A stretch of 64,000 nt of DNA, taken from the NCBI GenBank assembly GCA_034401135.1, contig JAWZSP010000004.1:3162001-3226000 (forward strand), given 5' to 3'. Position 1 is the first letter of the stretch, and every line of letters starts with the position of its first letter. Under the pieces are notes generated by a model that worked only from the letters and a program-made list of their open reading frames with translations, did no database searches and was not told the origin of the DNA. Origin of the DNA: Volutella citrinella (taxonomy: Eukaryota; Ascomycota; Sordariomycetes; Hypocreales; Nectriaceae). This document shows positions 1-11,011 of this stretch, piece after piece. A program made the translations under genes and the position numbers.

Positions 1-444
1 TCGCTGGGCACGCGGGGGTACTTCAGTATAGTGGCCATGGTCCTCTGTGCCCACTGAGGACCCCATCGACACAATCGAGAGCGATCGCTTGTGCGAATGG
101 CCAGATGGACGGTCGTTCGTTCCCGCAGGTGATGGCCATTGTACGGATCCCGCCCTACTGTGCGATTGCGACGATGGGACGCTCAGCGACAAGGCCGAGC
201 GATGGTGTCCTCTTCCCGAGGCTCGAGTGATCGGGGGCGTTAGGCCATTGTTCGGCTTGGGGCGGGTCGGCAGCGCGGAGGCCAGTCGGCTGCGCTCTGG
301 CGGATTCGGCTGCTTTGGGGAGTTGGCGCCGGATGATACGTTCTTGAAGGTGATGGTGCACTTGATCTCCTCGCCGGCGAAGACAGTCTGGTCGTGCCAG
401 CGTATAAAGACGCGGACGTTGCTCTGTCCGTCCAGCGGCGCCAT
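1..444 (-). CDS. rgp1: Rgp1, Golgi retrograde-transport GEF subunit (N-terminal part, cut by window edge)
   Basis: Rgp1 pairs with Ric1 as the exchange factor for the Rab GTPase Ypt6 at the Golgi, supporting endosome-to-Golgi retrograde transport (family knowledge). The minus frame from ATG 444 stays open to base 1, giving 148 residues and no stop, so the C-terminal part lies outside the window. The N terminus reads MAPLDGQSNVRVFIRW followed by HDQTVFAGEEIKCTITFKNV, the arrestin-like beta-strand start typical of fungal Rgp1. A Ser/Pro/His-rich low-complexity linker follows, with ALSLSVPSS and HKRSLSIVSMGS, which I associate with filamentous-fungal Rgp1 proteins. The start was chosen because it gives the family's usual N terminus and no in-frame ATG is needed upstream. 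Overlapping plus-strand and other-frame ORFs are shadows. Confidence 0.85.
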   Translation of the reverse strand, partial: MAPLDGQSNVRVFIRWHDQTVFAGEEIKCTITFKNVSSGANSPKQPNPPERSRLASALPTRPKPNNGLTPPITRASGRGHHRSALSLSVPSSQSHSRAGSVQWPSPAGTNDRPSGHSHKRSLSIVSMGSSVGTEDHGHYTEVPPRAQR

Positions 445-1052
445 GGCGGAAATCCCAGCTCAGCGTCGGGCGCGTGCGGTGGGACAGATGTGAGGCAGCA
501 GATCAAGCATCTCCACGCGCATGCATGCTTGCTATCGGTAGTGTCGGGGCAGCTGGGCGTGATGGAGATGAGGCGATTGATGGGAGCTCGAGGTCCCGCG
601 TCATGGGGATTGGTTGAAAGGGGATGGGGAGGTTCGCGCCCGGAGGGTACTGGGCAGGGAGCTGTCAGCACCAATCGCGGCGTAGCTGCGGCCAAGTGGG
701 ACCTAGGCTCAGGAGCACTCCGCAGTCTAACCACATGGCGAATTCTGAGCACCCGAAAGGACAATTGATGAAGCCTCGACAGTCCGAGACAGCTTATTGT
801 ATTTGACAGCTTTTAGAACCCCTGTCTCCAGCATCTCACCACAGCGCATCGCGTAGTAATGCACCTTTAGCCCACCATAGTTCGTCTAATAACCCCCTCT
901 GGCATCGACATATTCCCCACTATTCGTCCGTCAAGTCGAATGCCTCTGTGCCATCGTCCAGCTTGATCGTTTTGAGTGGTCGGGATAGGAGTGGCAGCTC
1001 ATCTGCTTCACGCTTCACTCTTGCCGAGGGCTTATTATTCATCTATGCAGTG
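445..1052. other. Intergenic, Rgp1 upstream / DUF7918 downstream
   Basis: About 600 bases between two minus-strand genes. It must hold the Rgp1 promoter and the DUF7918 3' end. I see no coding exon, TATA box or repeat that I can defend. Confidence 0.5.
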
Positions 1053-2040
1053 TTAGAACGTAAACACGATAATAAAATTTTGATGAAAGGGCGCCCTTGC
1101 GTCTTCAAGTCTTTCCATCGCAAGACGGCGAATATCTGCCTCGGACAAGTTGGCCAATTGACTTTCCGCTGTTGCGTGTTCCGGCGAGGGTGGTCTCGGA
1201 ATTATGAGTAGTCTCTGCAGAGATTCTATTTCTGTCATGAGCAATAAAGCAAACCGTGAACATACTAGCGGAAGGGCTTTACCGTGAGATCGATAGTGAA
1301 AATAGACATGGCCACAGTCTCTTTCGTCACGTATTGAAACACACCCCGGCGCCTTGTCCTCGTATTCAGTAGATAAGCTGTAACGGTCAGTCAAGGCCTC
1401 CATGGTCAATCAAATCGCCGTACCTGGCTCCATGCGACAGGTCTCTGCCTTTGAGTGCTTTCTCTGTCAGGTTGAGGTTTTGCTTCGTGAAATGTGAAAC
1501 CTGCTGCTTAACCATAGCAGATTTTATACCTGTACCTATCTGAACCTTAATCGTGCCAAGTGATTTCAAGGTTGATGGATTGGCCTTTCGGGAACTCCGT
1601 TGGTTTTCATCTAATTAGCCAAGGAGTCAGACAAGATGCGCTACCAAATAGCTCACGCACTCACCAAGTGAAATAGGAGCGAATGCCAAATTTCTCTTCA
1701 CACAAGTTCCTGGTGCATCCAACCGTGTGATAGTGTTTGTAACTTTTGCGGTGCCTACAACAGTACCATCGTCCTCAGAGTACAGCACTGGCGAATAGAC
1801 AAGGGAGCCATCCACGTACACCCTACAGCAGATGAGGTTATGAGATCGTGGGAGTTTGAAACTGGCATCCACCGTCATTTCCACAGAGAATTCGCTCCCT
1901 GATGTGGACTGGATGTAGCAGGACGAAGCGGGTAGTCCGCCAGGTTCTGGCTCGTGGTCTGGGTCTGCATGCTCTTCGGCCACCAATCCACCGACCCGGA
2001 CGCAGACAGAGATTCCCGGCAGCTCTGGGAGGACGGCCAT
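1053..2040 (-). CDS. DUF7918 family protein, four exons
   Basis: Function is unknown; DUF7918 proteins are common and often multicopy in filamentous ascomycetes. Proposed exons are 1665-2040, 1424-1610, 1283-1377 and 1053-1231, giving 278 aa. All introns are short (46-54 nt) and the phases agree. The protein starts MAVLPELPGISVCVRV and has the family core: a YIQSTSGSEFSVEMTVD strand region, then RVYVDGSLV. It continues with ALKGRDLSHG in exon 2 and, across the last splice, FHYRSH-E-IESLQRLLIIPRPPSP, close to the family's conserved IIPR-PSP block. It ends soon after LSEADIRRLAMERLED with a hydrophobic FIIVFTF tail, so it may be shorter than usual family members, or a last exon may be missed. 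The 51-nt third intron has no stop and keeps frame if retained. Confidence 0.75.
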
Positions 2041-5000
2041 TTCGCTTGCGGATGGAGGCGACCCAATGTTGGTGATGTCGTTCGGATGGCGGAGAAGGAA
2101 ATCTACTAATACCATGCAGTAAATAAGTAACACGTTCAAGCGCGCCTGCCTCACTCAGTGACTCACTATCAGTACCTCATGCTTTAAAGATTTCTGCCAC
2201 CCGACAGCAAGTGCCCGCCCGAGTGGGAACAAAAACCACCAGCTGCGTACAGCTGCCAGGCCCCTTGACCAGTCACGGCATCGAATTCGTGGGCAATAAA
2301 GTGTGGCTCATTACTAACCCATGAGGCAGGCAAGCTCACAGAGAGTGTCAAGATTTTCTTGCTGTATTTGGCCCCTCAGGGTGCATAGAGGAAACTTCAC
2401 CAGCTAGGCGGATAAAAACTTAACAATAACGAGCAACTGTGTCATCCGGGCTGCACAACTTTCAGTCAAGACGCTCATGTTTGAGGCCCGTTTAGGTAGG
2501 TATTTAACTGCCAATACTCATTGGCTATATAAGCTGTTGGTGACTGGTGTTTGCAAGATGCGCAAGTACGATGTTGGGTACCCAAAGTCGGTGTGCAATC
2601 GTAGCCTTAGTCATGTCGGACAGATGAGTGATCGGTCGAGGCGTTGGGAGACTTGGCTTTGAAACAATAACTGGCGCAACACAATTGCGAAATGCCATGT
2701 ATTCCGGTTCTCTAGGCTTGCAAGTGTTTGTGCCTCAGGGTTTGTTTCGATTCCCAGACTATCGATAGCCGTGTGTTGGTTTTCTATCTAGGAACAACAC
2801 ACGCAGTAGTTAAAGCGGCCGTATCAGCGTGATGACGAACACAGTCTCATAGTGCCAGGGGGGGCAAGGTGTGTCTTGTGAGTGTCCGGGGTCGTACAGC
2901 TGGGTATGCAGCTCTGTTTTGGTGGGAGCGGCGTATGCAAGGCTAGGATGGATTCTTACTGCACTCTTCGGTATCCCTCTTGAAACTGGCCTTCCTGCTG
3001 TATAGATTGGCCATAATTGTAGCCCCAAGCGGATTGGTGCGATCCACATCCTTGTTCAATCTCCCCACGAGTCCAGGTTAGGCCTCATTCTGATGTAAAT
3101 CATGGCAGCACCACAACAAATAAGCAGAAGAAAGCCGTGGTATATACATAAGTAGTAGACTCCGTGCTAGCGTTTCACAGGCACATAGAGCGATGCCATG
3201 TCCACCCTTGTCTCTGTTGTCAGCACAGCCATCGGCTCACTCTATCCGGGCGAAGGGATCGTTTTGATGAGAGGCTTCATGCTGGTATACCGATGGACAT
3301 CCAACCATAATTGATGAAGAGATGCATATTGGATGAGAAGCTGCCTATATGGCCAGTGTACGAGGCCCTGGCCCTTTCACGGAGAGTCACGTATGCACCA
3401 GAGACTTACCCCTCAGGAACCATCACAATCGATACAGCTCAAAGAACAAAACCCTCATCAGGTGATTCCGAATCAAGCTGCTGTCAACGGTAGATGGCCG
3501 AACTCGCAATGCGAAACATACTAGATCCGAGCAGGGTCTGGGGAAGCTCTGTCTGAGTGTCTGCCCATGGCTCGATCCCAAGTCGGTAACATATCTAAGG
3601 GCACGGGTATCTAAGCGCCGCGGAGTAAACCCCTCACCTCGCTACAGGACTAGGTAGCTGACGCCAGTCATGATCGCCATAGCGCCCATACGTCCGATCT
3701 ATGTATCGGGGCCATCGGCAAGGGGGCAGGGGGGGTTGGCTTAGACGGGAGGGACGGTTGGAGTGTCGTACCATGTAGCAGCGTACCACGGAGACCAGGC
3801 GGCCCAGCATGGGCGGGTATTACTTGCCATGAGGATTCAAGGTAGCGAGCCGCAATCGTCTTACATGCACACAGCTCAGGACTTAGTGGCTGGCAGCGCT
3901 AGGAGCAAAGTCGAACGTTGAAGCGGCTCGGGTGGCCTGTATATACCCCAGATGTGGGGTAGTTGCACGAACGATACCCCGTATGGAGAAGGGATCTGGG
4001 ATCTGTCAGTTCAACCAGGGCATTTAGACTGCGGCATGACTCTCCCGGGGTCTCTGGAAGCATCTCGGCTCGAGGAAGAGTACCTCGCATGACCCATGCA
4101 GACGCCTGATGGCCGTTCCCTCCAGCCGTCGGTCCAGCCACGCACTACGTCCCAACCCTGCGGCAGCTAAGAGGTCCAAGGGGGTTAGCAGATAGTGGAC
4201 GAGCTCCATTCCATGGGGTGGCGTGTGTGTTGCGCTTCGTACGACATGCGCAGGAGACTAAGACGTGGATGATGCTCGAGCCTGGAGGCGCTTCTTCAAC
4301 GGCGCCAGGCCGCCCCCTTCCCGCAGCATCCGCGACATGCCTCATGGTCCAGGAAGGGGAAGTAGCGAGGTAAAACGGCATGGTATGGGTCTGGCCGTCC
4401 CCATGCTGTGGCAAACCTCCCCCATCCTACCCCAGGACTCCAGGATGTGTATGCGGGAGTTGATGCCAACCGCAGGCGAGCATTGTGTGGAGCCCCATCT
4501 CGTCCCCGCGTCCGGCGAGACGGAGACGCAGCGGAGCCGCAGTGGCTCCCCCCGCGAAACCAGTTGAGCCGGGCTGCGGGTCCGCGCGGCCAGGAGTGCT
4601 GGCAGAGGCACGCGCCGGCCAAGAGGAAATGGGAGACGGCACCAGAAAGTCACGGGCCAAAGAGAGGGAGCAGAGGGGAACACACACAGAGAGCCGATGC
4701 GGGAGGTAGTGGAGCAGGCATGGAGGCATGCGCACACAGGCGGCTCCAGCGCCAGAGGTTGCCGACCAGGGGACCGCTTACCCTCCACGGGCCTACAGCG
4801 CCACTAACACCCATCCACCATCCTAGGTACGTAGTAAGGAGCAAACAGCGCCTTAGGTTCACTGTGGCACGCAGCGCCCCCAGCAATTGGGACGCCCGCG
4901 CTGGGGACAATGGGGGTGCAATTGACATGGCGCCGTGCAGAGACCGACGGCGTCTGCGGCTCGCCCAATCGCAGGGCGTGCGATTAATATGCCGGGTCTA

Positions 5001-7894
5001 TTGTGTCCGCAGAGTGGGAGAGGGGGCAGTCTTGAGTCGAGTTTCGCTGCTTGTTGGCACGGCCACAGCCTCTGCGCAGCCAGCGCCTGTGGGGTGCGGG
5101 GTCGGTGCTCGCTCCCCATTATGCCGAAGTGCCCAGGCCCAGACCCGCGTTCTGGGCGAGGTGTTCGCTGCGGATTGGGGCGAAACGTCGAAACGTCATC
5201 CACGATGAAAAAGGCGGCCGACTACCGGACGATGAAGGTCCGGTCCAAACAGTGGACGCATTGACAAGAAGAAGGAAGAAGCAAAACGCAGCTTTGCTTT
5301 AGCTGCGGCTCTGGTTTCTTCGCGCACGGCGAGTATGCATCACGGCCACGCCCTCCCCTCCTTCCCAGTCCATCCGGGTCTCGTCTCGAAGCACGGTTCG
5401 ACGGCCGTATTTCCTAAGTATCCCGAGGGCGCCTCACAAAATGTCCGTGGCGCCTCGGCAGTACACGACGATCCCAGACGACGAGGTGGGGCTTGGGGAT
5501 GTGTCATTAATAAATACGACTAGTAGACAACAGGCAAGGGAGAACCAAAAAAAAAAAAAAAGGAAAGAGAGAGTGGGAGAGAGACAAAAAGAGGAGCCCC
5601 GTAGAATGACCCAGCAACGCATTCGGTCAGACATACGGATACACCCAGTAGTATGCCCCGCGCATGTCGCAGCCGCGCGAAGGGTTCTTCAAGCGGGCGG
5701 GGCACTGGTGAGGACTGGACACACTCTGGAAGCTGGGAAGCGTTCGTGGGTTTTTGCCTATTCGGGGGCTTTATTAGTGGGACGATCGGCCACAAGGCGT
5801 CAACTGGGTGAGCAGTAAATGGCTTGTTGGGGCTGTAAGCAGGTTGCATAATCGGGGGAAGCCATCAGGGCCACCTGTACTGTTCTGTACATATCCATCC
5901 ACCCATCACACGTGGAGCCTCGACGCCTTGGAATCCTTCGATCGGATCCGGGCATTTGCAGGCAGGATTTGTCAGGCAACGATTAGTCGAAGGGCACCTG
6001 TCCCACCAAAGGAGGCGCGTGTCAGGGTGCACTACTCGACTAGCACCACTCTTATTATGTATGTTACACATAATTACATAGTGCGTCGAGACAAGACGAG
6101 TTGCGGTTTCGACCGTGGCTGCCGCGTCTCTTTCCCAGAAACTCGCGCTCGGCTCATCACTGTGAGAGCTGCTAGGCGTAGTCTTTGTAGTCATTGTAAA
6201 GCCATCCTACGCCCAACAAACACCGGGGAGAAGCAAATCCGACGCCTCGTCCGCATAGGTAGTCGCGGCATTGTTGAGTGCCGACAATAGCACATGCCTT
6301 CCCTGGAAGAGTCTCAACTTTTGGAGGTGATGGTGGTGGTGGCGGCCTATCACCTGGGGTTTCCAATCGCCAGCCTGCGGTAAGGCTTGCCATGCCGTGC
6401 CGATTCTAACTAGGAGTGGGATGCGGATGCGGATGCCCTGACGACGATGCAACGACGCAGCACATGCCCTGTCCGGATGGTAGCCCACCTAGCTGCTGCC
6501 CACGGACCTCTCTTCTCCCCCCATCTCCGCCCCTCCTCGATTGGTCTCGGGTTGCGGGGAAGCTTGTTGCTGGACAGTGTGGCGGCCTGCCTCGCCCGCT
6601 CCGCCCGGCCGTGTGATTCGCGGAGCCGTCGTGGTTCCATCCATTGCCTGCTGGCATTTGACATCCGAGACACCCCCCGCGCAGGAGACGGCACCGACGC
6701 GATAGAGGAGGCGGTACCTTGGTCAAAGTACAGCTTTCGAAGAATAGGACGAGTACCTCGCGGCTGCTGGCGGCCTGGGGCGGCGGTCCGTACTGGCATC
6801 ACAGTTGATCTGCCATTGGTGTCACAGCAGTACCGTCCGTACTACCAGCAGCACCAACCGGGTATGCATGGCTTTTTGCAACCGCCGAAGAGTCTCGGAG
6901 GCGACATATCGGCCTACAGCCTATATGTATGTTTGTTTTCGCAGCCCTTTATCACCTGCAGGGGAAACGCTTCGGGTGACGCCTCGATACGAGTCCATTC
7001 GCGGCTCCCGAAAGGGACGGCTGGCGCTGGCTGCTGTGCACGCCGCACAGCGCAACTGGCTAACAGTTTAGTACCGCAGTTAGTTGTTTGACTCGCACGA
7101 AACAGGCAAAGAGGGACGGGGACCGTCATGGATCTGGATAGTCCGTAGGGCATCCGCTGCGTGCACTGCGCCCACTGCCCACCGAGAGAAAGTGGTCCCG
7201 GTCCCCTACTAGGTGGTGGGGGAGGGGGTGAAGCGCTCTGAGCCGCAACCAGGCCGCCGTCGCCGTCGTCCCCCTCTGCCGCGGAGGCGGGGAGGGGGTG
7301 TGAGCATCAATGGGCCTCCTTGCCACACCCAGTGGGAGGGAGAAAAATTAACCGACGCGAGTGCGAACCTGAGCAGGTGAGTACCGTAGCTTTGGGAGCA
7401 ATCTAAGCGCTCTGTCTACTAGTCACAGTAACGTTAGTACTGACCCAGCTGCGGGACAGGCAAACAGCCTAGCAGCAATGGACTGGTGCCCTCGCAGTGG
7501 TCGCGCCGAAATTGCTTCGTCTGCGCTTGCCTGTTGGGGCCGGTGCAGCCAGCAGCAGCCGCCGGGGGGTGTCGATGCAGTAAAACATCCCAGCCTGGTC
7601 CTTCCTGGAGAGAGTGTGTGTTGCGGGGAAGCTTTTGGGTGGTGTACTCTGTTCCGTGCCTACCTGATGTACCTCGCCCATGATACTCCGTTCCCCCATG
7701 CGCTTCGTCAGTCTGGCAGAGTGTGCCCCCAAAGATAAATACTCGACTTCCCCTCAAGCTTTCCGACGATTCTCTCTTCCAGTCTCATACTCATTCTATT
7801 CCCTCCTCTTCCAATATACCCTTATCCATACTCCGCCCCTCCTGTGATACCCCAAACCCCTCCATTCCTCCCACACAGATCCAACATCTTCAAA
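2041..7894. other. Long non-coding interval between the DUF7918 gene and aldehyde dehydrogenase
   Basis: About 5.8 kb in which no ORF on either strand reads like a protein family or joins by plausible introns. The part at 4.2-5.3 kb is GC-rich and open in several frames at once, which is expected by composition. Bases about 5535-5600 form a purine-rich tract (A15, then GA-rich), so the minus strand reads as a CT-rich fungal promoter tract. It shares the two flanking promoters. Confidence 0.5.
7738..7894 (+). promoter_or_regulatory. Pyrimidine-rich leader of the aldehyde dehydrogenase gene
   Basis: Just upstream of ATG 7895 is a C/T-dominated tract rich in TCTTCC, CCTCCT and CCCC runs, preceded by an AT-rich GATAAATA at about 7734. 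CT-rich tracts ahead of the start are typical of strongly expressed filamentous-fungal genes. Start context CAAAATGAC fits the usual A at -3. Confidence 0.5.
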
Positions 7895-9571
7895 ATGACT
7901 CTGACCGTTGAGCTCACCACCCCCATCACTGGTCCCTACCAGCAGCCCATCGGCCTGTAAGTTGCTCTCGAATCACACAGCCCTCAATGGTCACACAGGT
8001 TGCTGACATATAGTCTAGCTACATCGACGGCAAGTGGGTTGAGGCTGTGGACAAGAAGAAGTTTGAGGTTATCAACCCCTCCACCGAGGAGGTCATCACC
8101 TCCGTCTGCGAGGGTACCGAGAAGGATATCGATCTCGCCGTCGCTGCCGCCCGCAAGGCCTTCGATGGCAAGTGGAAGCACACCTCCCCCAACGAGCGAG
8201 CCAGCCTGCTCCTGAAGCTTGCCGACCTCGCCGAGAAGAACACCGACCTCCTCGCCGCCGTCGAGTCTCTCGACAACGGAAAGTCCATCACCAACGCCCG
8301 CGGTGATGTCGGCGCCGTCGTCGGCTGCCTGCGCTACTATGGTGGCTGGGCCGACAAGATCGAGGGCAAGACCCTTGACATTGCCCCCGACATGTTCCAC
8401 TACACCCGCCGTGAAGCTGTAAGTCCCAGCCGGCTGCCCTCGTGGTCCCCTTCCCGGATGCGAGATGCTAACCAGTCCTTCAGATCGGTGTCTGCGGCCA
8501 GATCATCCCCTGGAACTTCCCCCTCCTCATGTTCGCCTGGAAGATCGGCCCTGCCCTGGCCACCGGTAACACCATTGTCATGAAGACTGCCGAGCAGACT
8601 CCCCTCTCCGCCCTCGTCTTCACCACCCTCATCGAGCAGGCCGGCTTCCCCCCCGGTGTCTTCAACCTCGTCAGCGGTTTCGGCCGTGTCGCTGGTGCCG
8701 CCCTCTCCTCCCACATGGACGTCGACAAGATCGCCTTCACTGGCTCCACTGTCGTCGGCCGAACCATCATGAAGGCCGCCGCCGCCTCCAACCTCAAGAA
8801 GGTCACCCTCGAGCTTGGCGGCAAGTCCCCCAACATCGTCTTCAACGACGCCGACATCGAGGAGGCCATCAACTGGGTCAACTTCGGTATCTACTACAAC
8901 CACGGCCAGTGCTGCTGCGCCGGTACCCGCATCTTCGTCCAGGAGGGCATCTACGACAAGTTCCTCGCCGCTTTCCGCCAGCGCGCCTCTGAGAACAAGG
9001 TCGGCGACCCCTTCAACGAGGAGACCTTCCAGGGCCCCCAGGTCAGCCAGCTCCAGTACGACCGCATCATGAGCTACATCCAGTCCGGCAAGGACGAGGG
9101 TGCCACCGTTGAGACCGGTGGTGAGCGCCTCGGCGACAAGGGCTACTTCATCAAGCCCACCATCTTCAGCAACGTCAACGCCGACATGAAGATTATGCGC
9201 GAGGAGATCTTCGGCCCCGTGTGCGCCATCTCCAAGTTCTCCACCGAGGAGGAGGTCCTTAACTTCGCCCACGACACCAACTACGGCCTCGCCGCTGCCG
9301 TCCACACCAAGGACGTCAACCGAGCTCTCCGCATGGCCAACTCCCTCAAGGCCGGTACCGTCTGGGTCAACTGTAAGTTTTTAACGTCTTCTCCGGCGCC
9401 ATTGCTCCCAGATGCTAACATGATTTCCCAGGCTACAACATGCTCCACTGGGCTGTTCCCTTCGGTGGATTCAAGGAGAGCGGTATTGGCCGCGAGCTCG
9501 GCGAGGCTGCTCTGGAGAACTACACCCAGAACAAGTCTGTTGCCATCAAGCTGGACGGACCTATCTACTAA
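7895..9571 (+). CDS. aldA: Aldehyde dehydrogenase, NAD(P)-dependent, class 1/2 type
   Basis: Oxidises acetaldehyde and other aldehydes to acids; the fungal AldA type serves ethanol and amino-acid-derived aldehyde use. Exons are 7895-7956, 8019-8418, 8484-9372 and 9432-9571, with GTAAGT donors at all three introns and agreeing phases, giving 496 aa, the usual length. Visible motifs: [10 protein letters not shown] with the catalytic Asn at 165, the FTGSTVVGR nucleotide-binding loop near 240, [11 protein letters not shown] with the general base Glu264, and GQCCCAGTR with the nucleophile expected at the middle Cys (298). There is no mitochondrial presequence, so it is probably cytosolic. The very C-rich third positions suggest high expression. 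It is convergent with the tetraspanin, with 254 bp between stops. The big antisense ORF across exon 3 is a composition shadow. Confidence 0.95.
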
Positions 9572-9825
9572 GCAAACGGACATGGAGTTTATGGGGATTT
9601 ACGACTTGTATGAATATTATCTTAGCCATGATCGCTGCCAATATGAAACAAATTCAGATAACTTGAACCTGCCCAGTGACCAATTTGTGATCAGATGTCG
9701 GTGTATAGAGTGCAGGAACAGGTATGAAAGCAATCCCCTCCCGTACACACGCACGCCCAACCTTGTTGACGTCTTTCCCAGCGCCATCTCACCAGTAGCC
9801 AGGAGTGCACAATCAACATCAATCG

Positions 9826-11011
9826 TCATTCATTCCATTCATTCCTGTCACCCATCAAAGACGGCTCAACTCTTCCTGCCCGATCTCCTTCTGTGGTTCC
9901 ATACCCTTGGATGCGAGACTCGGTATCTTCCGGCTCCGGTTCATCCACGTATGGCTCACCAGCCAGCGTTGGGCGTCGGGCCTCCTGAGAGCGTCCTACA
10001 AGATCCCTCGGCCATATCTTCCACGTGTTCAGCCAGCTGTTTCCCCGGCAGTCTACCAGAAGGCACATAATCTTCAAAGGTCAGCGTCGTTACATCGTGG
10101 ATGTCAGTACGGCCCGTACCTGCATCAGCCCAACAACCACCAAAATCCCGACGTCCATACCCGCGAGCTTCCGCAGGGATCCCTTCCACAGTGTGTTACA
10201 GGCTTGTGTGCGGCTATACATCTCGGCGCACGAGCCGCGCGGGTCGGCGGCGAAGGGGTACGCCCGGTCCTTGAGCGAGTTGAGGCCGCAGCAGTTGAAT
10301 GCGTCCTGGATCCGGCTTATGCTGCGGTCGTTGTGTGCTCGAAACATGGCCATCCACCTTGCTTCGATCCTGCAGTCGACTGTCTGTCCCGGGATCGCGT
10401 CCTCGGCCAGAAGAGTAAAGAGGATGATCGTTGCCAATGCCTGCAGGATCTGGAGTGCGCGGGGGGTAAGCTTCGCGAGGGGGGCTGTTTGCTGCTTGTT
10501 CTGCTTGTCGTTGGAGTCCGGCTGGAGAAACGCCAGCAAGAAGCCAGTGATGGGCAGCATCGCGACGAGGAGGGTGATGGTGGATGGTATCGGTAGGCGA
10601 TATGATGTGGCCTGTACTTGAACAAAGCTATGCCTGGGTCAGCACAGCTGGATCATTTGGTCTGCCCTCTTCGTCACTCTCACATTGCCACCGCGGTTAG
10701 AACCACGCTCAACTAGATGCATCATGATATCCATTAGCTTGGTCTTGGATTGCCACTACCCAGGCGTCATACCACCAAGTGTCCAAGAAATAGGGGGTTC
10801 ATGATTGTTTGCCGTCCCGTGTTTGATGTAGAGAATTAAATAAAGTACGATGATGTTGTTGCTTCCAAGATATGGTCCCATCTGTTAGAAGGGCCAGGTC
10901 CTTCTTTTTATACTTGCTGCCTGTGGCTGTGTCGATATGCGGGAGGCCGACCAGGAGGCCGACCAGGAGGCCGACCATGAGGCTGACAGTAACAGTGATG
11001 GCCCAACGCAT
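9826..11011 (-). CDS. Tetraspanin, Tsp3-like
   Basis: A four-span membrane scaffold protein, probably of the plasma membrane or endomembranes. Exons are 10914-11011, 10120-10627 and 9826-10071, 283 aa in total; the three exon phases fit exactly, which supports this join. Segments in order: TM1 (about 3-23), TM2 after SYRLPIP (about 46-68), TM3 near 90-108, the large outer loop, TM4 near 190-210, then a charged acidic cytosolic tail. The loop carries the tetraspanin signature CCG (145-147) with further Cys at 118, 166 and 176. Exon 2 to 3 restores [12 protein letters not shown], completing TM4. The first intron is long (286 nt) with a weaker GTATAA donor but a good GCTGACC branch, so exon 1 is less certain than the rest. 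The Tsp3 subtype is an inference. Confidence 0.72.
10943..10978 (-). repeat. Three tandem 12-bp units inside tetraspanin exon 1
   Basis: The unit GGCCGACCAGGA (plus strand) occurs three times, the third with one change, and a diverged partial copy follows. It encodes repeated LVGL blocks in the first membrane span, so length changes of whole units would keep frame. Confidence 0.8.

Noticed and set aside
4408..5208. 266-codon ORF in GC-rich DNA
   Set aside because: Open in several frames on both strands, Arg/Ala/Gly-rich, with no conserved block.
6447..7091. 214-codon ORF upstream of aldehyde dehydrogenase
   Set aside because: No family resemblance and no flanking splice or leader signals.
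8400..9305. 301-residue antisense ORF over aldehyde dehydrogenase
   Set aside because: Val/Gly/Asp-rich translation mirrors C-rich third positions of the real gene; a shadow.
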